From Acidithiobacillus ferruginosus (GTDB lineage: Bacteria; Pseudomonadota; Gammaproteobacteria; Acidithiobacillales; Acidithiobacillaceae): 13,034 nucleotides of DNA. Position numbers and translations under genes: made by a program. Within the stretch, counting starts at the first letter, position 1. Each line of letters opens with the position of its first letter. The notes under the pieces are model-generated. The model had not been told where the DNA came from. It was given only the letters and a program-made list of their open reading frames with translations, and did no database searches. Of the stretch, positions 1-7,098 are shown piece after piece. Where the stretch lies: positions 1 through 13,034 of the forward strand of contig NZ_JABBDR010000268.1 of NCBI RefSeq assembly GCF_018854495.1, read 5' to 3'.

Positions 1-634
1 CCATGACGATGACGTCCGCTTGGGGGGCGGGGGTGGGTGGGTTGATGATCGGCTTGCCGCGGTTGCCCAGATCGCCGGAGTAGACGATGCGCTGCTGCCT
101 GCCCGCTTCGCTGGCTTCTACCAGTATCCAGGCGGAGCCAAGGATATGACCGGCGTCTCCGAAAGTCGCGCTGACGCCGGGGCAGACTTCCATTTTTTGT
201 CCGTAATCCGCGCTGCGCCCGAAGCGATCCATGGTATCGAGGACGTCGGTGATGTCATAGATGGGCGCGGATTCGGTTCCGCCCTGACGCTGGTGACGTC
301 GGTTGGAGCGTCGCGCCTCTTCCGCCGCCAGCCCCGCCGCATCCATGAGCACCAGCCGCGCCAGTTCGCGGGTGGCCGACGTGGTGATGATCTCGCCGCG
401 AAAGCCGCGTTTGACCAGCAAGGGAATGCGCCCGCAGTGGTCGAGATGGGCATGGGTCAGCAGCAGATAGTCGATATCTTTGGCGTCAAAGCCGAATTCG
501 GTGCGATTTTCTTCTTCCAGGTCATGACCGCCCTGAAACATGCCGCAGTCGATGAGCAGCTTTTTGTCGCTCACGCGGAGAAAATGACAGGACCCGGTAA
601 CCCCTCCCGCCGCACCATAAAATTGCATTTCCAT
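1..634 (-). CDS. MBL-fold metallohydrolase, beta-CASP/RNA-processing type (3' end outside window)
   Basis: Partial gene; 211 codons are visible and the C-terminus lies beyond base 1. The metallo-beta-lactamase metal site is complete: HAHLDH at residues 61-66, GHILGSA with His163, and SGDLG with Asp188. The GHILGSA and YSGDLG spellings, with an arginine-rich insert around residues 100-120, resemble the COG1236 (Ysh1/CPSF73-like, RNA specificity) group. In that group a beta-CASP domain follows, which would be off the window. By family it is expected to be a zinc-dependent nuclease acting on RNA in the cytoplasm; the substrate is unknown. The start ATG at 634 has a strong ribosome site (AAGGAG, 6 bases upstream). 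It lies 47 bp after the glgA stop on the same strand, so it may be cotranscribed with glgA. Fold confidence is high; nuclease function is inferred. Confidence 0.88.
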   Translation of the reverse strand, partial: MEMQFYGAAGGVTGSCHFLRVSDKKLLIDCGMFQGGHDLEEENRTEFGFDAKDIDYLLLTHAHLDHCGRIPLLVKRGFRGEIITTSATRELARLVLMDAAGLAAEEARRSNRRHQRQGGTESAPIYDITDVLDTMDRFGRSADYGQKMEVCPGVSATFGDAGHILGSAWILVEASEAGRQQRIVYSGDLGNRGKPIINPPTPAPQADVIVM

Positions 635-681
635 GTTGTTCTCCTTTTTTTCGTAGAGCGAATCGATGGCGGGCGGGAGAT

Positions 682-2148
682 TCAGTGGCCGCCACTGTGC
701 CGCACCAGCACCTCGTAATATAGCTGAAGATAGGCGCGTGCCGAGTGCTGCCAGCTATAGTCGCCCGCCATGGCCTGGTCCTGCAGGTGCGACCAGAGCG
801 CGGGCTGGCGGAACAGCGCCTCTGCGCGCAGCACGGCATGGTGCAGGGCGTCGCTTTGCGGGCTATCGAACACGAAGCCGTTGCGTTGCAGCGGGTGGCG
901 GAAGTCGTCGGCATCGGTGACCGTGTCGGCCAGTCCGCCGGTGCGGTGGACGATAGGAATGGTACCGTAGCGCAGGCTATACATCTGGTTCAGGCCGCAG
1001 GGTTCGAAACGGGAAGGCATGAGAAAGGCATCTACGCCTGCCTCTATAAGATGGGACAGTCCCTCGTCGAAGGCAATGCGCGTCGCCATTTGCGCGGGGT
1101 GCGCCGCTGCCATCTCCAGCAATTGCCGCTCGAAAGACTTGTCGCCGCTGCCCAGCACCACCACCTGCATACCGCGGCGCAACAGGTCCGGGAGAATGTC
1201 GAGCACCATATCCGTCCCCTTCTGCTCCACCAGACGGCTGATCATGCCCAGGAGGAATACGCCGGGATCGGGATAGAGGCCGAGACTGCTCTGCAGTTGC
1301 GATTTGCACTGGGCCTTGCCCATCTGCCGGTCCTGCGGCGAATAATGGGCGGCCAGATAGGGGTCCGCCCCGGGGTTCCAGTGGATGGTATCGATCCCGT
1401 TGAGAATGCCCGACAAATGCTCAGAACGGGACCGCAGCAGGCCATCCAGCCCCATACCGAAGGCGCTGGTCTGAATCTCTGCGGCATAGGTGGGGCTGAC
1501 GGTGGTGATCTGGTCGCTGAACGCCAAGCCCGCCTTCATGAAGGAAAAGGCTCCGTAGTGTTCGGTCCCGAGCCAGTGAAAATCCGCCGCGGGCAGGTGC
1601 AGCGGCGCCATGGCGCGGGGCGGGAAGCGGCCTTGATAGGCCAGATTGTGAATGGTGAAAAGGACCGGCGGCCGCGCAGCGCCGATGCGCGCCTCCAGAT
1701 CGAGGAGGTAAGGTATCAGCCCGGCCTGCCAGTCGTTGGCATGAACCATATCCGGACGCCAGTCGAGCCCCGACACGCGTCCCTGAGCAATTTCCACGGC
1801 TACCCGGTTGAGCAGGGCAAAGCGCCGGTCGTTGTCCGGCCAGTCTTCGCCCTGCGCGTTCTGGTAAGGGCCGCCGTCGCGTTCATAGTAAGGGGGATAG
1901 CGTAGGAAAAGAATCTGCGGCCGCTCCGTCAGCGACCATAACTCGGCCGTTTCATCGGTATAGGGCACGCTGACCGCGCAACGCCAGTCCAGCTCGCCTA
2001 TGGCGGGACACCCGTAGTAGGGCACCAGCACGCGAGTATCGACGCCCAACTGCCCCAACGCCACGGGCAGGGCACCGCCGACATCCGCGAGGCCGCCCGT
2101 CTTGGAATAGGGCGCCATCTCCGAAAATACGAAAAGTGTTCGCAACAT
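682..2148 (-). CDS. glgA: Glycogen synthase (ADP-glucose type, GT5)
   Basis: A 488-residue protein, the usual length for bacterial GlgA. It transfers glucose from ADP-glucose to the non-reducing end of an alpha-1,4-glucan in the cytoplasm. The N-terminal GT-B lobe opens with the diagnostic nucleotide-sugar loop SKTGGLADVGGALP (Lys16). The C-terminal lobe carries EQKGTD and the retaining-glycosyltransferase motif RFEPCGLNQM (Arg380, Glu382), followed by the GT-B segment RTGGLADTV. I chose ATG 2148 because MLRTLFVFSEMAPYSKTGG is the canonical GlgA start. An in-frame TTG seven codons upstream (2169) would add PKKNIP and sits close to the predicted transcription start. The ribosome site is weak (AAGAAG about 9 bases upstream). 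It is divergent from the WaaA-like gene and followed by the metallohydrolase gene on the same strand. Confidence 0.96.
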   Translation of the reverse strand: MLRTLFVFSEMAPYSKTGGLADVGGALPVALGQLGVDTRVLVPYYGCPAIGELDWRCAVSVPYTDETAELWSLTERPQILFLRYPPYYERDGGPYQNAQGEDWPDNDRRFALLNRVAVEIAQGRVSGLDWRPDMVHANDWQAGLIPYLLDLEARIGAARPPVLFTIHNLAYQGRFPPRAMAPLHLPAADFHWLGTEHYGAFSFMKAGLAFSDQITTVSPTYAAEIQTSAFGMGLDGLLRSRSEHLSGILNGIDTIHWNPGADPYLAAHYSPQDRQMGKAQCKSQLQSSLGLYPDPGVFLLGMISRLVEQKGTDMVLDILPDLLRRGMQVVVLGSGDKSFERQLLEMAAAHPAQMATRIAFDEGLSHLIEAGVDAFLMPSRFEPCGLNQMYSLRYGTIPIVHRTGGLADTVTDADDFRHPLQRNGFVFDSPQSDALHHAVLRAEALFRQPALWSHLQDQAMAGDYSWQHSARAYLQLYYEVLVRHSGGH

Positions 2149-2180
2149 GGGTATATTCTTCTTGGGCAAACGATGTTGCT

Positions 2181-2189
2181 AATATAACA
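2181..2189 (-). promoter_or_regulatory. Predicted extended -10 promoter of glgA
   Basis: On the minus strand TATATT (5 of 6 to TATAAT) is preceded by TGT, giving an extended -10 (TGnTATATT). No good -35 lies at 16-18 bases. Transcription would begin near 2174, leaving a leader of about 26 bases before ATG 2148. Predicted from sequence only. Confidence 0.45.
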
Positions 2190-2232
2190 CATAAGCGCAG
2201 CTTGATTCACAAGCGCCGACGCCACGCAAATT

Positions 2233-2261
2233 TTGAATGATGCCCCGGCGTCGCCTATCAT
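2233..2261 (+). promoter_or_regulatory. Predicted sigma-70 promoter of the WaaA C-lobe-like gene
   Basis: TTGAAT (2233-2238, 4 of 6 to the -35 consensus) and TATCAT (2256-2261, 5 of 6 to the -10) are separated by exactly 17 bases. The start would be near 2268, giving a leader of about 40 bases before ATG 2308. It argues against starting the protein at the in-frame codon at 2233, which lies on the -35 box. Confidence 0.5.
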
Positions 2262-2307
2262 CGGCGGATGGAAAAGAACCCACAACTACCGCTACGGAGT
2301 GAGATGC

Positions 2308-2877
2308 ATGGATTGGTGCGAACGTTTTAAGGAGTTCCGGGACCGGAACCGTTGCATAGTGTACTTCCCCAACCTGCACGAGGGCGAAGATGCAGAGGCC
2401 TATGGGATTTTTCTCTCCCTGATGCGGGTGAAGATGGGGATCATGGTGCTGGCGCCGGATCGGGAAGAACGCTACGAACCCGTTTATCGGGATGCGCTGA
2501 AATACCACCTGCAGACCATCCGCCACAGCCGACTGTTCACCAGCTTCGTGCCCATCAAGACGCGCGTCTACTTTGTGGAAACGGCAGAGCAGCGCGATGC
2601 CTTCTACGGTTGCGCGGATTTTTGTGTGCCCGGCGGCACCCTGACGGGTGGCACGGTGGATCTCGCCAAAGCCATCGCCGACGGCTGTCCCCTCATCCTC
2701 GGTCCGAAAATGCCGGATGACGCGGTACGTCAGGGCTTGTTGGCCGCTGGCGCTGCTGTATGGGCACAGGATAATGCGGAGATTATCGATCTGGCGAAGG
2801 CTTGGCTGAACGATCCGGCAGCGGCCAGGGCAGCGGCGGAGAAGGCGAAGACATGGTGGGGACAGCGCGGGGCTTAG
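2308..2877 (+). CDS. Stand-alone protein resembling the C-terminal lobe of Kdo transferase (WaaA/KdtA, GT30)
   Basis: A 189-residue protein that lines up by eye with only the C-terminal GT-B lobe of WaaA. LHEGEDAE (23-30) matches the STHEGEEE loop, LAPDREERYEPV (48-59) matches LAPRHPERFEEV, and FVETAEQRDAFYGCADFCVPGG (89-110) matches the DTMGEL...ADVAFVGG stretch. LILGPKM (129-135) and AAGAAV (146-151) match the later sugar-nucleotide region. The WaaA signature GGHNPLEPA is replaced by LTGGTVDLAKA, so the usual His-Asn and Glu are missing. The N-terminal acceptor lobe and membrane anchor are absent. ATG 2308 was chosen for its ribosome site (GGAGTGAG) and the promoter just upstream; an upstream in-frame start at 2233 is unlikely. 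The gene has its own promoter and terminator, so it does not look like a decaying fragment. Enzymatic activity is doubtful and the true role is unknown. Confidence 0.75.
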   Translation: MDWCERFKEFRDRNRCIVYFPNLHEGEDAEAYGIFLSLMRVKMGIMVLAPDREERYEPVYRDALKYHLQTIRHSRLFTSFVPIKTRVYFVETAEQRDAFYGCADFCVPGGTLTGGTVDLAKAIADGCPLILGPKMPDDAVRQGLLAAGAAVWAQDNAEIIDLAKAWLNDPAAARAAAEKAKTWWGQRGA

Positions 2878-2893
2878 TACCATTCCCGCGACG

Positions 2894-2928
2894 CAAAAGC
2901 CCCGGACCACAAGGACCGGGGCTTTTTT
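2894..2928. terminator. Bidirectional Rho-independent terminator
   Basis: AAGCCCCGG and CCGGGGCTT form a GC-rich stem around a loop of about 10 bases. It is followed by T6 on the plus strand and by T4 (A4 at 2895-2898) on the minus strand. It lies in the 66 bp between two convergent genes, so it probably ends both: 17 bp after the WaaA-like stop and 16 bp after the DUF1641-like stop. Confidence 0.85.
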
Positions 2929-2943
2929 GCGGGCGCTGGAAAA

Positions 2944-4647
2944 TCAGCCCTGCTTCAGCGCCTTCAGGAAGATGGAGGCGAAGCGCACGGCAAACTTCAG
3001 TACGAACTGGGTGTCTTTGGCGAAGAAAATCTTCATCAGTCCGAAGATGCCTCCACCCTTGTTGTTCTCGTCCTTCATTCCGGCACGGGTCTGTTCCAGC
3101 GCCTGCATGGCCTTGTTGACGCCGCTGGCAAAGACCTCGTCAGAGGGGATCATAGGGACGACCTGGGCCATCACCATGTTCACCTTGCTGATCAGGCCAG
3201 CCTTTTGCAGGTTGCCGAGCAGTGCGAAGACGTCGGGCAGCATCTCCATGAGATGGGCATCGTGCAGACCCTGGACGATTTCCTTGATCCGGGCGTTGAT
3301 GCTTTCCGCGTCGCCTTTTACAGTGGCGGTCGCAATTTTCGCGATTTCCAGCCACGCCATGGCGCCCTGGCTGACGGTGATGATGATGTGGCGGATGGTA
3401 CCATCCTGCCAGAATTCGCCCACCATATCCGCAACCGTACCAAACGCGACACTGAGGTCGCCGTGCGGAGTGATCAGTTCCTGAAGATGGATGCCCCTAT
3501 CCTCCAAGGCCTTGGCCGCAGCCTGTAGTGAGCCGCTGACGGTTTCCGCCATGCCCAGCAGGCTGCCGACTCGGTCAGCCAGACTTCCGGCATCACCTTG
3601 CGCCAGCAGCTTGGCACGCTTGGCGATTTTCAGCCACTTTTCCGCTTCTTCCGCGAGGTCATCCAGCTTTTCCGGGAGGTCGATATCCGTGAGCATATTG
3701 CGGACCGCACCCACGCCATCCTTGCCCGCCTGAATGAAGAAGCCCGCGCTCGCGGCATAGCCCGCGAGGTGGTCGATCTGATCCAGCAGACCTTCCACCC
3801 GCTGGGCGAGGTTTTCGGAGTTACCCTGTGCCAGGGCCTTGACCCGCAATGCGATGTGCATCCAGCGGCTGCCACCGGCACCGATCGTGGCGAGGGCGCC
3901 GCTCATGTCAGCGCTTTCCAACACTTCCGGCATGGTGTCGCGCAGGGTGCCAATGGCAATGTTCATTTGCCCGCCAAGGATCTCCGCCATATCGAGCATG
4001 CCGCTCAGACGCGCCTGCAGGCTGGGCGCGTCGCCCTGCACCAGGCGCTGCGCCCGCCGGGCCATCTGCATCCACTGGTCCGCCATTTCCTGAATTTCGT
4101 CGAGGCGATCGGGCAGGTCGAGTTGACCGACCATGTTGCCGATGACCCCGGCACCTTGCCGGGCGCTCTCCATCCAGTATTGCAGGCTTGCGGTGGCAGC
4201 GTGAATTTTCTGCACCATGTCTTCGGGGTTTTCGCCGATGATGGGGCATTTCAGTTCCGCACTGAGGGCGGTGACGGAGCTGAAGAAACCGGCGCGCTGC
4301 AGGTTGCCGAGCAGTTGCAGAACTTCTTTCAGGGTTTTGTCGAGTTCGGCGTTCTGGACCTCGGTCAGCATGGTGCGCAGGCGATCCAGCGGTTCCTCAT
4401 CGGAATCCCCTTTGATAAAGGCCTGCAGTGACTCCGAAACGCGCTGCAGTTGTTCCAGGTAGGGCTTCATGGTCTCCATGAGCTTGTCGGTATCGATGGC
4501 CTGGGGCAGTTCATTGAGGATGTCGCGCAGCATCTGCAGCAGGTTCTGCACCTGCAGGGCGGCGTCGCCGACTTTGCCGAGCCCCTCCCACTGGCGCTCA
4601 TTGAGGGTGATTACTGCTGCTGTCGATACTGCATTTGCATTAGCCAT
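2944..4647 (-). CDS. Repeat-built helical protein with DUF1641-like C-terminal tail
   Basis: A 567-residue protein of unknown function, predicted almost wholly alpha-helical, with no signal peptide. It contains diverged copies of a unit reading roughly W-x3-A-x-R-A-x2-L-x-Q-G-D-A-x-S-L-x2-R-V. The units start near residues 191, 261, 337 and 431, with a weaker one near 71 (AFIKGDSDEEPLDRL). A longer duplication pairs residues 166-222 with 312-368, offset 146. LLGNLQRAGFFSSV (112-125) recurs as LLGNLQKAGLISKV (476-489). The tail GIFGLMKIFFAKD...FASIFLKALKQG (533-567) resembles the end of DUF1641 domains (gl.gLlkll.dp...fll.flkaL), a family seen beside sulfide:quinone oxidoreductase genes in sulfur oxidisers. 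I start at ATG 4647 because the upstream in-frame start at 4701 overlaps a predicted -35 box; GGGAGAG lies 11 bases upstream. A helical scaffold or redox-partner role is speculation. Confidence 0.8.
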   Translation of the reverse strand: MANANAVSTAAVITLNERQWEGLGKVGDAALQVQNLLQMLRDILNELPQAIDTDKLMETMKPYLEQLQRVSESLQAFIKGDSDEEPLDRLRTMLTEVQNAELDKTLKEVLQLLGNLQRAGFFSSVTALSAELKCPIIGENPEDMVQKIHAATASLQYWMESARQGAGVIGNMVGQLDLPDRLDEIQEMADQWMQMARRAQRLVQGDAPSLQARLSGMLDMAEILGGQMNIAIGTLRDTMPEVLESADMSGALATIGAGGSRWMHIALRVKALAQGNSENLAQRVEGLLDQIDHLAGYAASAGFFIQAGKDGVGAVRNMLTDIDLPEKLDDLAEEAEKWLKIAKRAKLLAQGDAGSLADRVGSLLGMAETVSGSLQAAAKALEDRGIHLQELITPHGDLSVAFGTVADMVGEFWQDGTIRHIIITVSQGAMAWLEIAKIATATVKGDAESINARIKEIVQGLHDAHLMEMLPDVFALLGNLQKAGLISKVNMVMAQVVPMIPSDEVFASGVNKAMQALEQTRAGMKDENNKGGGIFGLMKIFFAKDTQFVLKFAVRFASIFLKALKQG

Positions 4648-4671
4648 GTTTGCGCTGCTCTCCCGCCGAAA

Positions 4672-4701
4672 ATTAATGTCGCGATAAATGCTTTTGGTCA
4701 A
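4672..4701 (-). promoter_or_regulatory. Predicted sigma-70 promoter of the DUF1641-like gene
   Basis: On the minus strand TTGACC (4701-4696, 5 of 6) is followed after 18 bases by ATTAAT (4677-4672, 4 of 6). Transcription would begin near 4665, about 18 bases before ATG 4647. The divergent region 4648-4810 holds this and the weaker plus-strand promoter below. Confidence 0.45.
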
Positions 4702-4751
4702 GCCGGGTCAGGCCTCCGGAATCCGACCTGTTTACCACAAAAGACCCCTCT

Positions 4752-4780
4752 TTCCTACCCGTGCCGGTGTGCCCTATGAT
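4752..4780 (+). promoter_or_regulatory. Predicted promoter of the DUF1841-peptidase-fumC series
   Basis: TATGAT (4775-4780, 5 of 6) with a weak -35 TTCCTA (4752-4757, 3 of 6) at 17-base spacing. The start would fall near 4787, giving a 24-base leader to ATG 4811. The poor -35 keeps confidence low. Confidence 0.35.
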
Positions 4781-4810
4781 CTTCCGGTATGTTCTGACAG
4801 GCTAATCATT

Positions 4811-5257
4811 ATGCTTTATGGCACTAAACGAGAAACATATCGACAGGTCTTTCTGGACAGTTGGCGGGCCTACCAGGAGGGCCGACCGCTGGAAGGGGTG
4901 CAGACGCGGATTGTCGCCGTCATTATCCGCCATCCGGAATACCATGCCCTGCTCGGCGATGCACAGCAGGGACTGGAACAGGATTTCCCGCCCGAGCAGG
5001 GGCGGACCAACCCCTATATGCACATGTCCCTGCATGTAGGGCTGGAGGAAATGTTGGCATTGGGACAGCCTGCGGGTATCGTGGACCTCTTCGACAGCGC
5101 GCGCCGCAAGCTGGGTGAAGCCGGCGCCGAACATCTTTTCGTGGACTGTCTGGGAGAAATGATGTGGCAGGCTCAGAGGGCCGGGCGGGCCCCTGAAGCT
5201 GCGGCACTATTGCCTTGCGTGCGCCGTGGGCTGGGTTTGCCGGAGACGGTGGGCTGA
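4811..5257 (+). CDS. DUF1841 family protein
   Basis: A 148-residue cytoplasmic protein matching the DUF1841 family of beta- and gammaproteobacteria. The family layout is visible: an N-terminal R-x2-YRQVFLDSWRAYQEGRPLEG, then IIRHPEYHALL (residues 39-49), then RTNPYMHMSLHVGLEEML (about 64-81) with conserved His residues, and CLGEMMWQAQRAGRAPE near the C-terminus. No biochemical function is established that I know of. ATG 4811 gives the family's usual length (about 140-150 residues) and N-terminus. An open frame upstream to 4688 crosses the predicted promoter and shows no homology. The ribosome site is weak (ACAGG, 10 bases upstream). The peptidase gene follows 43 bp later on the same strand, suggesting cotranscription. 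Confidence 0.85.
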   Translation: MLYGTKRETYRQVFLDSWRAYQEGRPLEGVQTRIVAVIIRHPEYHALLGDAQQGLEQDFPPEQGRTNPYMHMSLHVGLEEMLALGQPAGIVDLFDSARRKLGEAGAEHLFVDCLGEMMWQAQRAGRAPEAAALLPCVRRGLGLPETVG

Positions 5258-5300
5258 GCGGCGGCACCAATCGAACATTACTCGGATGGAGAACAACAGC

Positions 5301-7097
5301 ATGATGGAGGGCGTAAATCAGACGGCGACGGGCGCGGAGCAGGTACATTGGCGTCTGGAAGATCTCTATGCCGGGGTGGACGACCCACGGCTGGCCGAGG
5401 ACCTGCATTGGGCGGACCGCGCAGCGACGCGCTTCGCCGAGGTCTATCGTCCCGGTCTGGGGGGGCTGAACGCGGCGCAACTGGCGGCGGCCCTGGAGCA
5501 GTTGGAAGCCATCCGCCAACGCATCGGCCGGGTGGGTACCTTTCGTTACCTCAGCTATGTGACCCATGCCGATCAGCCGGCGTATGGCGCCGCCCTGCAG
5601 GCCTACGAGGAGGCGGCTACGGCCATTCAGAATCAACTGATCTTCTTCGATATCGCCTGGAACGCCGTGGACGATGCAAGGGCCTGTGCCCTGCTGGCCG
5701 ATCCCGCGCTGGCACACTGGACGCACCTGCTGCGCAACTGGCGCAAGTACCGTGATCACCTGCGCAGTGAAAGTGAAGAGCAGATCCTGTCGGAAAAACG
5801 GGTGACCGGCCGGGGGCTCTGGGAGCGGCTTTTTGACGAGACATTGACGGAAATGCGCTTTCCTCTGCGCGGCAAGCAGAGGAGCGAGCAGGAGGTGTTG
5901 ACACTGCTGTCCAATCCCGACCGGGAGTTGCGCCGGGATGCGGCAGAATCCCTCAGCAAAGGGCTGGAAGGGCGTTTGCATACCCTCACCACCTGTTTCA
6001 ACGCCATCCTTGCCGACAAGTCCCTGGATGACCGCCTGCGCCGCTATCCCCACTGGCTGAGCGAACGCAATCTGAGCAATGAAATCTCCGACAGCATGGT
6101 TGAGGCGCTGGAACAGGCCGTGGTCGGACGCTACGGGCTGGTGGCCCGCTATTACCGGCTCAAGGCCAAATTGCTGAACCTCTCGCCCTTGATGGATTAT
6201 GACCGCTATGCGCCGTTGCCCGGTGGGGACCGGCGCTACGACTGGGCGGAGTGCCGACGCATCGTGCTGGCGGCGGTGACGGATTTTTCGCCGGAACTGG
6301 GGGCCATCGGCCAGCGCTTCTTCGACGAGGGCTGGATCGATGCAGCATTGGCGCCGGGCAAGCGGGGCGGGGCCTTCGCCCATCCGGTGACTCCCGACGT
6401 GCATCCCTACCTCATGGTCAACTATACCGGCACGGTGCGGGATGTGATGACGGTGGCCCACGAATTGGGGCACGGTATCCACCAGTATCTCGCCCGCGGG
6501 CAGGGTTACCTGAACGCCGACACCCCCCTGACCACCGCGGAAACGGCTTCCGTTTTTGGTGAAATGCTGACCTTCGAGCGGCTGATGCGCGAGGAGCAGG
6601 ATCCCCGGCGGCGTCTCGGCCTGCTCTGCGGCAAAATCGAGGACACCTTTGCCACGGTGTTCCGGCAGATGGCCATGCACCGCTTCGAGGTGCTGATGCA
6701 TGGCGCTCGCCGTGCCGAGGGCGAGCTGAGCAAAGATCGCCTGGCGGAGCTGTGGATGCAAACCCAGACGGAGCAGTTTGCCGACAGTATCCAGTTCAGC
6801 CCCGGTTATCGCTGGTGGTGGAGCTATATTCCCCACTTCATCGGCTCGCCGGGCTATGTGTATGCCTATGCCTTTGGGGAACTGCTGACGCTGGCGCTGA
6901 TTCAGCGCTATCGGGCGGCTCCCGCCGACTTTGTGCCCGGTTATACCGCCATGCTGAAACTCGGGGGGAGCAAGGCGCCCGCCGAGGTGGTGGCGACAAC
7001 GGGCATCGATCTGGAAGATCCGAAAATCTGGTCGCGGGCGCTGGATTATATGTCCGGGATGGTGGATGAAGCCGAGAAACTGGCGGGGGTACGCTGA
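5301..7097 (+). CDS. M3 family oligoendopeptidase (PepF-like)
   Basis: A 598-residue zinc metallopeptidase of family M3B, expected to cleave short peptides in the cytoplasm during peptide recycling. The zinc signature HELGHGIHQ has His387, Glu388 and His391. The third ligand is Glu414 in [12 protein letters not shown], about 27 residues downstream as the family requires. The helical N-terminal part (to about residue 200) contains the oligopeptidase F N-domain pattern ([12 protein letters not shown]...). The conserved C-terminal stretch [28 protein letters not shown] supplies substrate-binding tyrosines and histidine. The start at ATG 5301 is favoured by GGAGAAC nine bases upstream; ATG 5304 and ATG 5286 are alternatives. 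No signal peptide is seen. The gap from the DUF1841 gene is 43 bp and fumC begins 1 bp after its stop, so this is likely one operon. Confidence 0.94.
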   Translation: MMEGVNQTATGAEQVHWRLEDLYAGVDDPRLAEDLHWADRAATRFAEVYRPGLGGLNAAQLAAALEQLEAIRQRIGRVGTFRYLSYVTHADQPAYGAALQAYEEAATAIQNQLIFFDIAWNAVDDARACALLADPALAHWTHLLRNWRKYRDHLRSESEEQILSEKRVTGRGLWERLFDETLTEMRFPLRGKQRSEQEVLTLLSNPDRELRRDAAESLSKGLEGRLHTLTTCFNAILADKSLDDRLRRYPHWLSERNLSNEISDSMVEALEQAVVGRYGLVARYYRLKAKLLNLSPLMDYDRYAPLPGGDRRYDWAECRRIVLAAVTDFSPELGAIGQRFFDEGWIDAALAPGKRGGAFAHPVTPDVHPYLMVNYTGTVRDVMTVAHELGHGIHQYLARGQGYLNADTPLTTAETASVFGEMLTFERLMREEQDPRRRLGLLCGKIEDTFATVFRQMAMHRFEVLMHGARRAEGELSKDRLAELWMQTQTEQFADSIQFSPGYRWWWSYIPHFIGSPGYVYAYAFGELLTLALIQRYRAAPADFVPGYTAMLKLGGSKAPAEVVATTGIDLEDPKIWSRALDYMSGMVDEAEKLAGVR

Positions 7098-7098
7098 T

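Noticed and set aside
20..718. A 232-codon plus-strand frame at the left edge
   Set aside because: It overlaps the metallohydrolase read on the minus strand, whose metal motifs are complete; no domain was seen in this frame.
745..1905. A 386-codon plus-strand frame inside glgA
   Set aside because: It is antisense to glgA, with composition typical of a shadow and no recognisable motif.
2179..2910. A 243-codon minus-strand frame antisense to the WaaA-like gene
   Set aside because: The plus strand carries the promoter, the ribosome site and the WaaA similarity. The minus frame reads through the terminator hairpin and has no recognised domain.
4923..6836. A 637-codon open frame on the minus strand across the DUF1841 and peptidase genes
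   Set aside because: It lies antisense to two genes with clear family motifs, and its translation (rich in Gln, His, Gly, Arg, Pro) shows no recognisable domain. This is typical of the antisense shadow of GC-rich coding sequence.
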